Below, piece by piece: positions 27,023 through 38,624 of a stretch of 64,000 nucleotides of DNA. This DNA comes from Ferruginibacter sp. (lineage in GTDB: Bacteria; Bacteroidota; Bacteroidia; Chitinophagales; Chitinophagaceae), in assembly GCA_025963635.1 (NCBI GenBank), contig JAOQAK010000091.1:1-64000 (forward strand). Reading direction: 5' to 3'. Every line of letters begins with the position of its first letter. Within the stretch, counting starts at the first letter, position 1. Below the pieces are notes generated by a model that was given only the letters and a program-made list of their open reading frames with translations, was not told the DNA's origin and made no database searches. Position numbers and translations under genes: made by a program.

Positions 27023-30000
27023 TCATCTTTGTAAAGTAACACTCATTATGCCAATCACTACATCATTGGCAATCGTTTTTAACAGTAAGCCCTGCAATTC
27101 CTTTGCAGGATTCAATGCCATATCCAACACTATTGCAGCGCCACCTTCAATTGCCCTGTTGCTGAACCCCTTAATAGTAGCATACTTTTCTAACCCGTAG
27201 CCAAATTTTCCTGTTTGCAGGTAGAGCCTCAAAGGAACCGGCGCACCCGTTGTAAAAGCAAAACCATCAATATAATAATCCTGCTCTATCGGCCACCAGC
27301 TTTCCGGGTTCTTCAGTTGCAAAGTGTCTGCAGTTCCATCCTTATATTCTACAATCACTTCCCCGTTTACCAACCTGCTTTGCATGGCATTGGTAGAACC
27401 CGCCATCAACAAATGAATATGCGATGCGCTACCATTTAACGGAATGGATGCCTGTTTGGGATAATTATCCCATTGTGATGTAAACAGGATATTGTTGACC
27501 GTTGGATCAGCAGGCGTTGAAAAAGGAACAAGCTGCGGTGTGATAATTTCATTCTTATTCCCTGCGAGTTTTCGCAGGCCTACATCATTGATGTTGGCAT
27601 TGATCAATGGATAGCACCAGTTTCCAATACCCTGTGTAGGCAGTTGTAAAGTCGGCGAAACCGGCCTCGGCGAAAGGTATTGCTGTTTGAAAATATGGTT
27701 GATTTTGTCATTGTAATAATTGGCCAGGGAGATTTTTTCAAAGACAGTGCTGCTGTTGATGACTGCTTTCTTTGCGGTATCAGTATTGTCATCTTTAATT
27801 AAAAAAGACACAGGTTGCCACCAGGTGAACTGCCCTTGTTGCAGTTGTACAAAAAACGTTTTATTACCAGTCGTTGCCTGGATGATTGCTTTTGTTAAAC
27901 CGTGATCTGCTTGCAACACTTCCTGCGGATCAAACAGTTTCAAAAGTCCGGCTTTTTGAAAATTAAATTGAATCGTATCCCCGGCCTTATAGGATGTATT
28001 GTATACGAGCCTTTCAAGGGATTTGCTTTTCCATACAATTTCAATGCTATATTTTGGTGCATAGGCCGCATTGATTTGCAATGTTGGTAAATCAATGGCA
28101 TCAATAGACTGTTTGAAACTGGCTTTGCTCCCGTTCACTAAAATGGATGCAATACCATCCATGCGGGCTTTTACTTTCAAGCACAACCGCATTTTTTTTG
28201 AATAGGAAGGAATGATGGTATAATAATCTGTTGTGTTTTTCTTTTTGTAAGCAATACTGATATCCGGGATATTCAGTGAAGCATCCTTCCAGTCAGCCGG
28301 GAGCCCAGGCTCAATGGTAAGTGTATCCTGAAGTGCATTGGGCTTTATACCAAACAATCCTTCCACCAGTGTACGGGCCACCATGGCTATTGGATCAGCA
28401 AAATCGCGGTAGAGTTCTCCACGGATCGCATCATAAAAAGAGAGTTGCTCAAAGCCACCTGGACATGAACTCAGGTACATGCTTTCCACCAGGGCGCTTT
28501 TCCATAATGGTATCCTTCGGCAGGTTGTGCGCCCTGCCAGTAAGCCAGCGCCATATGCAGGTTTTCAGCAAGCGCCACATTATTCAACGACCAGGTATAG
28601 CGCTGCCAATTGGTGGTAGAAATAAGATAAAGGTCATTCCATGGGAGCCCTGTCGCCTTTACAGAAACGCGGGGAATATTATTTCGCACATATTGCAGGC
28701 TTTGGAAAGCCTTAAAAGCATCCGGCACTTTACTGTCGATCGCATGATAAATGGTCCATACTCCCGGGTAAGGATGTACGAGCTGGTTACCGAGTAAATC
28801 TTTATATTCTGCATACCAGCCTAATTGTGGCAACCAGAGTTGCTTTTCTATTGCTGCCTGTATTTTTTCCGCTTCCTTTTTATACAGCGAGCCATCCTCT
28901 CCAATGATGGCAGCCAGTTCAGCCGCCATCTTATTAGAACGGTAATTATAGGCGGATGAATGTGTAACCCCGCCCCCGCTATATTGCAAGGCATCGCTGG
29001 CCCAAATGGATGCATAGGCATCATACAAGCCATCCCCGTCTGCATCAAAATTTCTTTTCTCCCACGCAAGATGCCTTTTCAATAAGGGCCACATCGCCTT
29101 TACAGATTCAACATCACCGGTATAATTAAAATGATTGAGCAGCTGATCGATAAAAACGAGGTTCATGTCGTAATGATGCGCTCTTATATCACCATTAGGA
29201 TTGCGGCAGATATAGCCTTCACTAAATAAGGCCGTACCAATTTTTTCGAGATGACGGGCAAGGTGCAGCGCCGTATCCATTACCACACCGGTAGTGGGTG
29301 GAGTGGTAACCTGTGATAAAGCATAACTGCTGAAATGTTTCCTGGCCCGATCGTGCCAGCCCAGCGGATCCGCAACATAAGCGCCACGCCATGCATTCAG
29401 GCGCATGCGCCAGGCAATTGCACCATGCAGGTAAGTGGGACCTTCCCAAATGGCATCTGCCGCAATGCCCAATGCGCCGCCCAGTGTATTGAGCCATTTA
29501 TCCGGCGTAACCAGGGCGATACGCCCGGCCAGCTTCTTCCGGGCAAGTTCCGCATTGTTAAATAAAGCTGGTAGAGCAGCGTAATCTTTTGCTGCTAAAG
29601 TTGCGGCATTCTCAATTAAAAAAAATTGAGGCTTACCCTGCATCCCTGTTATTCCAGCAACGGCCGGTGTGGCAGAACCAGTGGATTTAAATAAACTTTG
29701 TGGGTTTTGTTGCTGGCCGGCATCCACGAGCTTTACAGCAGATCCCAACGGAACAATACCAGTTATTTGCTTTGCATTTTTTATCGTATTGGTTTGCTGT
29801 GGCCGGTCTTCCCAATGTTTTATTTCATATTGCTCTTCTTCTGTAAGCACTTTTCCTGTGCCATACGATAGCTTAAATTGATTGTGTTCGATCTTATACG
29901 AATTGTCCCGGCAATAATCGGGCTGCAGGTAAAAAGAAGATTCCGGATCAGCGCCAATATCGCCATCCCTTGAAAACTTTTTGCCGGTGGCACCTCCATA

Positions 30001-30570
30001 CATCCATACCAATTCCGCACCTCTGATAACACCTGAAAACTGCAGCCTAACAATTACTCCTTCCGCATGGGCCAATGCCAGCACTTCGATATACAAAATA
30101 CCCTTCCCCAATAAGCTGTCTTTCACTTCGTATAACATAGCGCCGGGCCGATAGGTAGCTTTTACCTCTTCGGCATCAATCAGCCATTTACTTTTATTAC
30201 CGGCAATAATGCCAAACTTTAAATTGCCGCCCATGCCCGGCATGTACAATGCAAATTCTGGCAAGTCGCCTGCCTCTACCCTGAAAGCAGTATTGGTGCC
30301 GTACAAGGCACGGTTAAAACGCTGCTTCCCATTTACACAAACAAAGTCGCTGCCTGAGGGCTGGTAATGAACGGTTCTTGCTTTATCATGCCATGGTTGC
30401 TGGGCATATAAGTATGACCGGGAATTGAATATCAATAAAATGACAACGACCTTTAAAAAAATCTTAGAGGGAGTTGTGTAAACGATATTATTTTTAGTAA
30501 AGAGCAAATTGTTGCAGTATATTTTTATTGGCCAAACTGTTATTATTATAAGCTTCGCTGGAATAGCCAT
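27023..30570 (-). pseudogene. DUF4450-type large glycosidase-like protein, one frameshift
   Basis: Two frames rebuild one protein of about 1180 residues. 30570-28471 carries an N-terminal beta-sandwich (RTVHYQPSGSDFVCVNGKQ, FRVEAGDLPEFALYMPGMGG) and an (alpha/alpha)6-barrel (TYLHGAIAWRMRLNAWRGAY, NFDADGDGLYDAY). 28489-27023 continues SMYLSSCPGGFEQLSFYDAI to the C-terminal domain. The frames join if one A is restored at the A4/T4 run at 28498-28501. The architecture matches DUF4450 proteins of Bacteroidota pectin loci, whose biochemical role I cannot state. The start is uncertain: the export signal (VVVILLIFNSRSYLYA-QQ) begins about 38 residues after the first Met with no closer ATG. Confidence 0.75.
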
Positions 30571-30591
30571 CCGTGATGTATTCCTATCTCC

Positions 30592-33452
30592 CTAAAACAC
30601 ATTGTCCACCGCCGGCCTGCTGTATTGCTCCTTACTGCCGGTTGTTTTAGGTAAGCCGAAATAGAAATAGAGGGTACGTTTTTTATCTCCTTTCAAATGA
30701 TTTAATTCGCTTTGTGGGCCATATACTCTTGTGTTGGTAGTAAGTCCTGTTGCCAATTTGGTACCGATAGGAGGAATGCAATCCAGGAAGGAAATGTTAC
30801 CAGGTGGTAGTTCAGGATGGGGTTTGGTAGCACTGCTCAATCCATAAAAATCAAAGAGGCGTACAAATAAACCGGTGTCCTTGCTGGCGATGTACAATTT
30901 ACCTTCTACTGTACTTAGTTCCATCCAGCTGATCTCTCCATAATATCCCTTAAATTCAGGATAAATATTTGGTGAATAACCGGTGTGGGTATCATTGTAA
31001 ATGTTTTTCCAAACATTGATGGGTGTGCCTTTCATGCGGTTCTTCCATTGACGGGAGGGACCCTTACCCAGCCAGCGGCTGCTTAAAATATAATTTTCAG
31101 GATAACTAAAACTGATACCGGCAAAAGGCAGGTCGCCCCCGATATTGTATTCATATTCAAGGGTGGTCCATCCACTTGCATTGATCTTCCATTTTGTATA
31201 CTTCATATCACCGCTGTAGGTGAATTCTACCACCTGTTCGGCTCCTTCTTTATATGCTTTACCAGAAATCATGGTGGCATTCCCCTTCACCAGTACAGGA
31301 CCATTGTTAAATGACAGCGTATAATCGTTGGCGGTATTTTTGGTGGTGACCAGGTTGCCGGTTTTTTTATCCAGGACTACACTCACTTCTCCACCGGTAA
31401 TGGTGAATAGGCTATCCGTTTCCCTGAGAGAAGTGCTATCATTTTTTGTGGTTACAAAATTGCTTACGAGTGAAGCATTGTCTTTTATTTTGGATGTCCA
31501 TTTGTATAACTCTTTACCAAAATTATCTTTAGCCACCACCACCAGCGCATCATAGGATTTATAGCCTGATGGCAGATCAATTTTTAGTGAACCTTGTTTT
31601 GTGGCGGCTATATCCGGGGGAATAATCGTTCCTTTTTTCTTTATCACATAGCCATCAAAACGATCAAAGGGATTGCTAAAATTAACCAGCGCCCAATAGA
31701 AACTGCACTGGTTGGCATTGGTGAAATGAAACCGATTTTCCAATTCAATATTTCCATCAAAGGCAGCCGGCACTTGCGCAGGCATATTCAAACGAATGGG
31801 AGAAAAAATTTCACGTAATGCATAGAAGCTGCCTTCCTTTTCGCGGTGCGGACCGAGGATACCATCATTCGCATTAAGTCCGTTTGCATCCAGCACATTG
31901 TTTAGATCCGTGCGAACAACGGCCTCATCCACCATGGCCCAGATGAAACCACCGGCGGACCTTTGCGATTTCCAATGCAGGTTCCAGAAATCATCCATTG
32001 CCGCACCAGCGCCGCCATCATCCTGTGAATGTAAAAATTCGGTGGGCATGTAGATCAGGGAATCATTTAATATTTTTTGGGTGCTATAATAATCTTCGTA
32101 GTGGTTGCAATCAATACCGTTGAACTGGTTGCCGGGGCGATGGTGTGGATGAATGACAGGGCGTTGTTGAAAATCCCATTTCACAAAAACATCATCCAGT
32201 TCTTTGTTGGTGCCACCTTCATTGCCATTGTCCCAAAAAATGATCGATGGATGGTTCATGTCTCTTAATACCAATTCTTTCACCAATGGTTCGCCTGCCG
32301 GGGTAGAATAAGCTTTTTGCCAGCCTGCCAATTCGTCTAATACATAAATGCCCAAAGAATCACAGAGTTGCAAAAACAATTTATCAGGCGGGTAATGACT
32401 GCAGCGAACCGCGTTCATATTCATTTCCTTTAGCAGCAATGCATCCTGCAATTGTTGATCATCACTCAATGCCCTGGCTGTTTCGGGCCAAAAACAATGG
32501 CGGTTGGTTCCCTTGAATTTCACCTGTACACCATTGATGTAAACGCCCTGCCCATGCCGGACCTCAATGGTACGGAACCAAACTTTTCGTTGAGCTCATA
32601 TAATTTTTTACCCGCCATATCCTGCAATACCACGTTGGCATTATACAGGTTGGGTGTTTCTGAAGTCCAGGTTTTAATATTGGCAACCTGCATGTTTATT
32701 AAGGAGATACTTCCAGGTGTTGATGTGAGTGTCTTAGTTGTAGAGATCACTTTCCTGTTAACATCTGTGATAGTGGTAATAATCGTGACATTCTTTGTTG
32801 TTCCTTTGATCAATACCTGTATTGCAAATTTACCGTTAGCCTTTGCATCGATACCAACATAATCAATCGATTGTTTAGGGGTGGCCTCCAAAAACACGGG
32901 GCGAAAAATACCTCCAAATACCCAGTAATCTGCCAGCCTTTCTGCATTGTTAACGCTGGCATCTGCACTCATTTTGCTAACGGTTGCCTCCAGCAAATTA
33001 AGTTTATCAAAATAGAGCAATGCAGTAATATCATATTTAAAGCGATAAAAGGCACCCTGGTGAATGGCACCGGCGAGTTTCCCATTGATCTTCACTTCAG
33101 TATCCGTCATGCTTGCATCGAATACGATGCTGATGTCTTTTCCTTTCCAGTTGGCAGGTATTTTAAACTGGTATTTGTACATTCCCTGCTCATCAAAGAA
33201 ACGGGCATTTTTGCCATTGGTTTTATAATCGCGGCCATAGTTGTAGTTGCCAAATCCCTGCTGCTCCCAGCAACTGGGTACTTCGATCTTTTTCCATTCG
33301 CCGCTGTTGCGACCTGCGGTACAAAAGAAATCCCATTGCACAGTATGCTTCGTATCGGTTCCTGAGAGGTACTGGATTTGCTTTTGTTGCGCAAAGAGTT
33401 CTGAGCTCATCCAACAGGCAAAAATTCCTATTATTAATTTCAATTTCATCAT
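30592..33452 (-). pseudogene. GH2 beta-galactosidase-like hydrolase, one frameshift
   Basis: 33452-32520 gives the signal peptide and N-terminal GH2 domains (EVPSCWEQQGFGNYNYG, SMTDTEVKINGKLAGAIHQG, DYWVFGGIFRPVFLEA). 32523-30592 continues from KFKGTNRHCFWPETARALS into the TIM barrel with NGNEGGTNKEL (acid/base Glu) and PTEFLHSQDD (nucleophile Glu), and C-terminal beta-domains. Between them the DNA encodes FRTIEVRHGQGVYINGVQ if one A/T is added at the GGAACC site (32574-32579). A complete enzyme of about 950 residues would result, acting on beta-galactosides such as RG-I galactan side chains (inference). It may be a one-base homopolymer error or genuine inactivation. Confidence 0.85.
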
Positions 33453-33475
33453 TGCATTTCCTTTACTAATTTTTA

Positions 33476-33756
33476 TTCGTGGTTACAGAACTGTTATTTA
33501 TTGCAGCGGCAGATTCGATCCCAATCAACGTACCATGAACCCATCTCACCCCGATGGTATCGTTTGTATTTACCGCCCGCCGGTTAGTATAACATCCACC
33601 ATTGCTTTGCCTGCTTATTCCAAATAATTACAGGGTCGGCAGCACCGTGATATATCGGATCACTGCAAAGCGGTTTGGGAGCAGCACGCTGTGCCGGTAA
33701 GCTTTGTGGCAAATGGCACAAACAAAGCCATGCAGACTGTACAATATGTTTATCAT
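33476..33756 (-). pseudogene. 5' remnant of a GH43/GH32-like propeller hydrolase
   Basis: On the minus strand, one frame reads a short hydrophobic leader followed by SDPIYHGAADPVIIWNK and KQWWMLY. After a small indel a second frame reads TNRRAVNTNDTIGVRWVHGT and LIGIES. This resembles the first blade of five-bladed-propeller glycosidases (ADPVVIWN..W.MYYTNRR, GVSWVHGTPIG). The fragment is frameshifted and breaks off abruptly, about 23 bp before the GH2 start codon. It appears to be what remains after deletion of most of a glycosidase gene. The family call rests on motif memory alone. Confidence 0.6.
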
Positions 33757-33779
33757 TTTCTAAATATTACCCTTCAAGG

Positions 33780-34217
33780 TTAAGGCAGTTTTACAGCTTG
33801 TCTTGCGAGCATTTTCCATTCCTTCTTATCATTTTGCCATACGGTCATGACGGCTAGTTTAACTGCACCGGGACCTTTCCCTTTATCATTGGTAGTTGCA
33901 TTAAAAATATGCCGAACGATCGCCGTTTTTCCCGATACAGTTATGGTTTGATTTGTTAATTCAATGGTTACAAAATCAGAATTACCATTTACGATATTTT
34001 CTACAAAGGTGGCCTTGTCTTCTATCTTTCCACCGGAATGACCATAGCTAAGGGAATCCATGGATATCTCTTCGAGCATGGTCTTATCTGCATCCACCAT
34101 TGCCTTACGCAAGGCCTCCACGGATGCGGCTATTTTCCGCTGCTGCTTAGATTGCGCAGTAGTTGTGCTACTAAAAATAATTGCGATCAGTAAAAATGAT
34201 AAGATACGATGTGCCAT
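33780..34217 (-). CDS. NTF2-like (DUF4440/SnoaL-type) secreted protein
   Basis: A 145-residue protein with a signal peptide (FSSTTTA-QSK) followed by one NTF2-like cone domain: ASVEALRKAMVDADKTMLEEI, YGHSGGKIEDKATFVENIV, SGKTAIVRHIFNATT and a final strand MTVWQNDKKEWKMLARQAVKL. Such small domains are frequent in pectin and hemicellulose loci of Bacteroidota, but their role there is not known. It lies between GH106 and the GH43-like remnant, in the same direction as the rest of the PUL. Confidence 0.88.
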   Translation of the reverse strand: MAHRILSFLLIAIIFSSTTTAQSKQQRKIAASVEALRKAMVDADKTMLEEISMDSLSYGHSGGKIEDKATFVENIVNGNSDFVTIELTNQTITVSGKTAIVRHIFNATTNDKGKGPGAVKLAVMTVWQNDKKEWKMLARQAVKLP

Positions 34218-34255
34218 GATCTATTTTTTAGGTTGTGAAATTGTTTTGTTTTAGA

Positions 34256-37090
34256 TTATAATTTATCACCAAATACTACCGGCGTTATTGTCACCGGCCC
34301 GATTAGTCCCGAAGCTTTTGGCTCCCATTTAATTGCAGTGAACAAACCATCAGCGCCGCGATTTAGTGCAAGCCTTGCCGGAAAATTAGTGTTGTAAAAT
34401 TTCTTCCATTTTACCCCATTCTTTTCCAGATCAGCAATGCGGTTAGGCATTCCATTGGTTACCACCACCTGTAACATATTTTGTTGCTTTAACAATGCTT
34501 CATCAATGATCAGGTTGAAAGTAGGGCCAATTAATGTTTGTAATTTCTTTCCGTTCAACCATACTTCAGCAGTTTCCTGTACATTTCCAAGATCGAGCAA
34601 ATAGGCCGCAGCCTTATTGTTCGGCCTTGCAAATGAGATGCTGTACCTGGCCGTTCCGCTAAACTTCTTCACCGCTTCACCAGGCAAATCTGTCCACGAC
34701 CTTAATCCTATTTTTTCATTTACAACGGGAATAACCGGACCTCCGGTTAGAAATTGTATAGACCAGTTTCCATTTATTTCTTCTCTTGTTCCCCGTATCT
34801 TATAATAAGGATATAACTTGCCGGTGAGCGGCTTACTTGACGTTTGTAAAATGCAGCTTTCACCGGGTTGCAATTGTAGCCGGGCTTCAACGATACCATG
34901 GTTGATCCTAGTTGTAGCCAATCCACCCGATAATACCATTGGGTCAAATAGATTTGCAAATTGCTCATTAGTTTGTAATGGAACCCATGCGGTAACAGGT
35001 TGCTGGCCCGGGTTGCTGATAAAATAATAGTGACCACCATTATAAGTCCGCCGGTTGTACTGCAGGCCCCTGTCAACCAATGTTTCCCTTGTTATTTTCA
35101 CAGCCTCCAATAAATCCGCCAGGTTATCACCTGTTAAAAAATAGCCTTTTCCAACGGCCGCCTTTTTCACTTTTCCTTCCGAAAAAGACAGGGAAGTAAT
35201 GATTGAATTGAATTCGCTTTTCCTTTGTGCTAGTTGAAACATTCCCGGAACATCACCAGGTAAATGCCGGTAAAAAATAATGGTGGCGCCATTTGTTGCC
35301 AATGCCACCAATTGCTTCATCGTTTCAAGCGGAATGATTTTAACATCACTTAATAAAATGGTTTTATAGTTATGATCTACCGCCTGCAATAGAGCGCCAT
35401 TGGGCTTTATTTGCTCTACAATTTGCTTATCGGATATAAGATCGAATGCATACCCTTTTTGTAACAGCCATTCAGCGCTTTCTTTAAATACTGTATTTTC
35501 AAACCCTTCCATCCCATCAAAGTGATTCAGCATATCCCGGCCCGGTTCTGCATTTTTATCGTTGAAAGGAAAATACAACAGCACATCGTTGTCAGGTTTG
35601 CCTTTTTGTAAAAAACTCTGGCAGCAGGCTACGTAATTATTTAGGGTACTAAAATCTTTCCAGAAAGGATTTGCTGGAGTAAAGTGTACCGCAGCATAAA
35701 ATAGCCATCCGGGCCATGGATCATTTTGTGGAGAATAATTGGTGCCATGCCAGAATACATGATTGACACCTCCCACAAAATATTTATCCACCGCCTGTTT
35801 CACATCGCCCAGCGTTGATTGAAAATGCTCATTCAGCCAGGTAGCCGTTTCTGAGGAAGCCAGGGGTTTGCCCATTACATTAGCGGTAGAAGTGGCAAAT
35901 TTAAAACGTAAAATATCTTCTCCCTCTGTTTCAGGTATATCCACCACCGCATAACAGTCAAGAATATTCGCCGGAGAACCATGTGATTGATTTCTCACCA
36001 TTTTCTTTTGGGTGGTGGCCCAGTGTTGCCACGGCTTAGTAAAATTGTCGAGCACCAGGTCGGAAACCGTTTGGCGATAATCTACCAGAACCCTTCTGCT
36101 GGTATCTGACCCGTCCCTGGCAAATAGCTGGGGCAGGAAATTTCTCAGGTCGTATCCCCTGCGTTGTTTAAACTGATCGAGAAAAGCGGGTGTCCAGTTA
36201 CTTTGTCCGCGGGCATCATCCACTTCATAACTATCATTGAAAAAAGCACGGATACCACTGATATCTTTACCATTAAAAACGGTGTCAAACTTAGCGAGAT
36301 AATGCTGCAAAGCCAACGCATTGAAATGATCAATCACATCGCCCTCGCCGCCAGGTGCTGCACGCTCTACTATTTTGCCATGCCAGCCTATAAACAGTGC
36401 TGTAAGTTTCCAGTTGCCCGCAGGAGCCGTCCAGTTTAGCTTACCGGTTGCATCTACCTTTCCTGTCAGCTCTGTTATTTCACCTCTATCGTTATATGCC
36501 ATCAGGGTGTTTAACGGCAGCGGCATTTCATAACGGAGCTGGTCAAACGCGTAGGATTGCAAATTTTTGTTGGTAGCTATGGGATAGGATAAGGACTTAA
36601 TGTCTACCGGTGTACCACTAACCGTTCTCACCAATGGTTGCTGTGTAAATGTTATGAGCTCATTCAGTTGTTCGCCTTCTTTTAGCGTATAGTTTTTGAC
36701 ATTTATATTCTTGCAGGCATCGGTTGGCGTTACCCATGGCCCGCCAAATGGCCACCCGGTTGCGTTGGCAAGATCTATACCCAGGTTTAATCTTTTTGCT
36801 TCGGCCAGGGTATGCTGCAACATTTGCATCCATTTGGGCGATAAGAAATCGATGAATTTACTTTCAGCTCCCTTTACACCATAGATGGGTGTTATTTCGA
36901 GACCGCCAAGACCAGCCTTTTGGTATAACTGCATTGCGGCCGTTAGATTAGGTTTATCTACTGCGCTTCCTTCCCACCACCAACGAGTCCAGGGTTTGGT
37001 GATTTGAGTGATGGCGGGCCATTTTACCTGGGCCCTTATGTTTAAAATCAAACAAAATAAAATACCTGTAATGATATATTTTTTATTCAT
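34256..37090 (-). CDS. GH106 alpha-L-rhamnosidase
   Basis: The 944-residue secreted enzyme opens with KPWTRWWWEGSAVDKPNLT and AMQLYQKAGLGGLEITPIYG, then LNLGIDLANATGWPFGGPW, all hallmarks of GH106. Further on are AFFNDSYEVDDARGQSNWTP and GVNHVFWHGTNYSP from the catalytic barrel, and a C-terminal jelly-roll typical of the family (YLLDLGNVQETAEVWLNGK). GH106 enzymes release alpha-L-rhamnose from RG-I or RG-II using Ca2+. The frame is intact. It is encoded between the PL22 lyase and the NTF2-like gene. Together with PL11 it supports RG-I as the target of this locus. Confidence 0.94.
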   Translation of the reverse strand: MNKKYIITGILFCLILNIRAQVKWPAITQITKPWTRWWWEGSAVDKPNLTAAMQLYQKAGLGGLEITPIYGVKGAESKFIDFLSPKWMQMLQHTLAEAKRLNLGIDLANATGWPFGGPWVTPTDACKNINVKNYTLKEGEQLNELITFTQQPLVRTVSGTPVDIKSLSYPIATNKNLQSYAFDQLRYEMPLPLNTLMAYNDRGEITELTGKVDATGKLNWTAPAGNWKLTALFIGWHGKIVERAAPGGEGDVIDHFNALALQHYLAKFDTVFNGKDISGIRAFFNDSYEVDDARGQSNWTPAFLDQFKQRRGYDLRNFLPQLFARDGSDTSRRVLVDYRQTVSDLVLDNFTKPWQHWATTQKKMVRNQSHGSPANILDCYAVVDIPETEGEDILRFKFATSTANVMGKPLASSETATWLNEHFQSTLGDVKQAVDKYFVGGVNHVFWHGTNYSPQNDPWPGWLFYAAVHFTPANPFWKDFSTLNNYVACCQSFLQKGKPDNDVLLYFPFNDKNAEPGRDMLNHFDGMEGFENTVFKESAEWLLQKGYAFDLISDKQIVEQIKPNGALLQAVDHNYKTILLSDVKIIPLETMKQLVALATNGATIIFYRHLPGDVPGMFQLAQRKSEFNSIITSLSFSEGKVKKAAVGKGYFLTGDNLADLLEAVKITRETLVDRGLQYNRRTYNGGHYYFISNPGQQPVTAWVPLQTNEQFANLFDPMVLSGGLATTRINHGIVEARLQLQPGESCILQTSSKPLTGKLYPYYKIRGTREEINGNWSIQFLTGGPVIPVVNEKIGLRSWTDLPGEAVKKFSGTARYSISFARPNNKAAAYLLDLGNVQETAEVWLNGKKLQTLIGPTFNLIIDEALLKQQNMLQVVVTNGMPNRIADLEKNGVKWKKFYNTNFPARLALNRGADGLFTAIKWEPKASGLIGPVTITPVVFGDKL

Positions 37091-37143
37091 GCCGGCAATG
37101 GATTGTTGATGGATTATTTGTTGTGTTCATTATCGTTGGGGTT

Positions 37144-37195
37144 GGATAGGGCTTTGCCCTATCCTATGGTGTTTCGCCCTTTCAGGGCTTTATTT
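37144..37195. other. pair of intergenic hairpins between PL22 and GH106
   Basis: A perfect 9-bp stem (GGATAGGGC/GCCCTATCC, 3-nt loop) at 37144-37164 is followed by GCCCT/AGGGC (37176-37188) and TTTATTTTA. This resembles repeated intergenic elements common in Bacteroidota. It could terminate or attenuate, or protect mRNA ends. Confidence 0.45.
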
Positions 37196-37230
37196 TAGCA
37201 GGTATAATTACCTTTCGAAACCGCTTTCTT

Positions 37231-37284
37231 ACTCATCTCTTCACTCATTCCTGATCACTCATCACTCATCACTCATTACTCATT
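37231..37284. repeat. heptamer microsatellite (ATCACTC type)
   Basis: About six imperfect copies of a 7-bp unit (CTCATCA/CTCATTA). It overlaps the stop codon of the PL22 gene at 37269, so the last three residues are encoded by the repeat. Confidence 0.7.
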
Positions 37285-38513
37285 ATCTCCACCGCATACA
37301 CATTGGCTTCACCTTCAAAATTGGCCCTGAAGATGATCCACTTTCCATCGGGACTAAAATGGACATTGGGTTCTAGTTTGTATTGGTGATGTTTCATGTT
37401 TACCAACTTTTCTGCGGCAAATTTATCGCCGTTTGGTGTAAACAAATAGATCCATTGTCCATCGGGTGCCTTGGCCACTGCTCCCGGATCGCCGCCATCA
37501 CCTGCAAATAAAGTTTCAGTTGAATTGGAGTTGTAATGTACGCTCCATTCATTGCGTTGCAGGCTGTACTTTATTTCTTTACCAGTAGCTACGTCGTAGC
37601 CGCCCACAAAAAATGTTTGCCCCTTGGGTTGCTGTAAATCGAACCAGATGGTTTTGCCGCTTTTGCCAAACCATTCGTGCCCCCAAATTTCATTGGTAAT
37701 GGTACGGTGATGCACCTGCGTAACTTTTTTGGTATTTACATCAATCGTCCAAAGCCTGTTTACTTTGTGCCAGGGCCCTTCATGGCAAAACATTAACAGG
37801 GCTGGGTCAACGGAAGAGAACTGCACATGGTTGAGCCAGGCGCTGTCGGTGAAAATTTTATTGAGTAGGCCGGCTTTGATATCAATAGTAAATAATGTTT
37901 TGGGCAACTTGGCTTCGTAAATCAGATTGAAGAAATCACTTTTCTTAGGATTATTTTTTGCAATTTCTTTTTCTGCATCAGTAGCCCTTGCACCGCCTAG
38001 TAAAGTATCGTCCGAATTTACAGATGTAATGCTGGCTTTGAAATCTTCCGGGAACACATACACAAGACTCGTTTTTTTTGTCCCTAGCTGATAAGAATAC
38101 ACACTGTCGTTCACCTGGTAAAACACCGTAGCTGTTTTTTCACTAACGATCTCGCCGTTCATGGGTGACGGGTGATTGGTTAGCTGTTGAACTTTCTTTG
38201 TGGCGAGATTGATGCTATAAAGTTGTTTGTTGTTTACATTAAAAGCCTCTTCCTTTTTCATGTCAGTGACATCATTGGGATTTTGTTTGCTGCTGTTGTA
38301 AAAAACCATTTCATTTCCAATAAAAGGATTATTGTGGAAATAGAAGCTAAGACTGGGGCCTTTCATTGCTGCAGACAGTTTTACCACTTTATGGTGAGTG
38401 TCTTTATCAATCCAGGTATCAGGCATTTTTTTGCCACCTGTTTCTAATACTGGTTGTGCAGCAATATTGCAGCAAATAATCGTGCTGAATATTAAAATAA
38501 AACTACATTTCAT
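37269..38513 (-). CDS. oligogalacturonate lyase, PL22 family
   Basis: Started at 38513 (MKCSFILIFSTIICC), the protein has 414 residues with a signal peptide ending NIAA-QP. The seven-bladed propeller of PL22 is recognisable: TWIDKDTHHKVVKLS, SLSFYFHNNPFIGNEMVFY, WLNHVQFSSVDPALLMFCHEGPW with the Mn2+-binding His, HHRTITNEIWGHEWFG, and LEPNVHFSPDGKWIIFR. These lyases split short oligogalacturonides to unsaturated monomers. Family members are often cytoplasmic, so the clear signal peptide suggests a periplasmic form. The frame is intact and lies directly downstream of the SusC-esterase chimera. Confidence 0.92.
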   Translation of the reverse strand: MKCSFILIFSTIICCNIAAQPVLETGGKKMPDTWIDKDTHHKVVKLSAAMKGPSLSFYFHNNPFIGNEMVFYNSSKQNPNDVTDMKKEEAFNVNNKQLYSINLATKKVQQLTNHPSPMNGEIVSEKTATVFYQVNDSVYSYQLGTKKTSLVYVFPEDFKASITSVNSDDTLLGGARATDAEKEIAKNNPKKSDFFNLIYEAKLPKTLFTIDIKAGLLNKIFTDSAWLNHVQFSSVDPALLMFCHEGPWHKVNRLWTIDVNTKKVTQVHHRTITNEIWGHEWFGKSGKTIWFDLQQPKGQTFFVGGYDVATGKEIKYSLQRNEWSVHYNSNSTETLFAGDGGDPGAVAKAPDGQWIYLFTPNGDKFAAEKLVNMKHHQYKLEPNVHFSPDGKWIIFRANFEGEANVYAVEIMSNE

Positions 38514-38624
38514 CCTGTTATTAGCGTTTAGCAATCGTTAAAAATAAATATTTTAAAAGCTACAATTTAGTTTATGCCCGGAATCTTCCATCCTGTACCA
38601 ACATGTTTTCACCTTTTAGCTACA

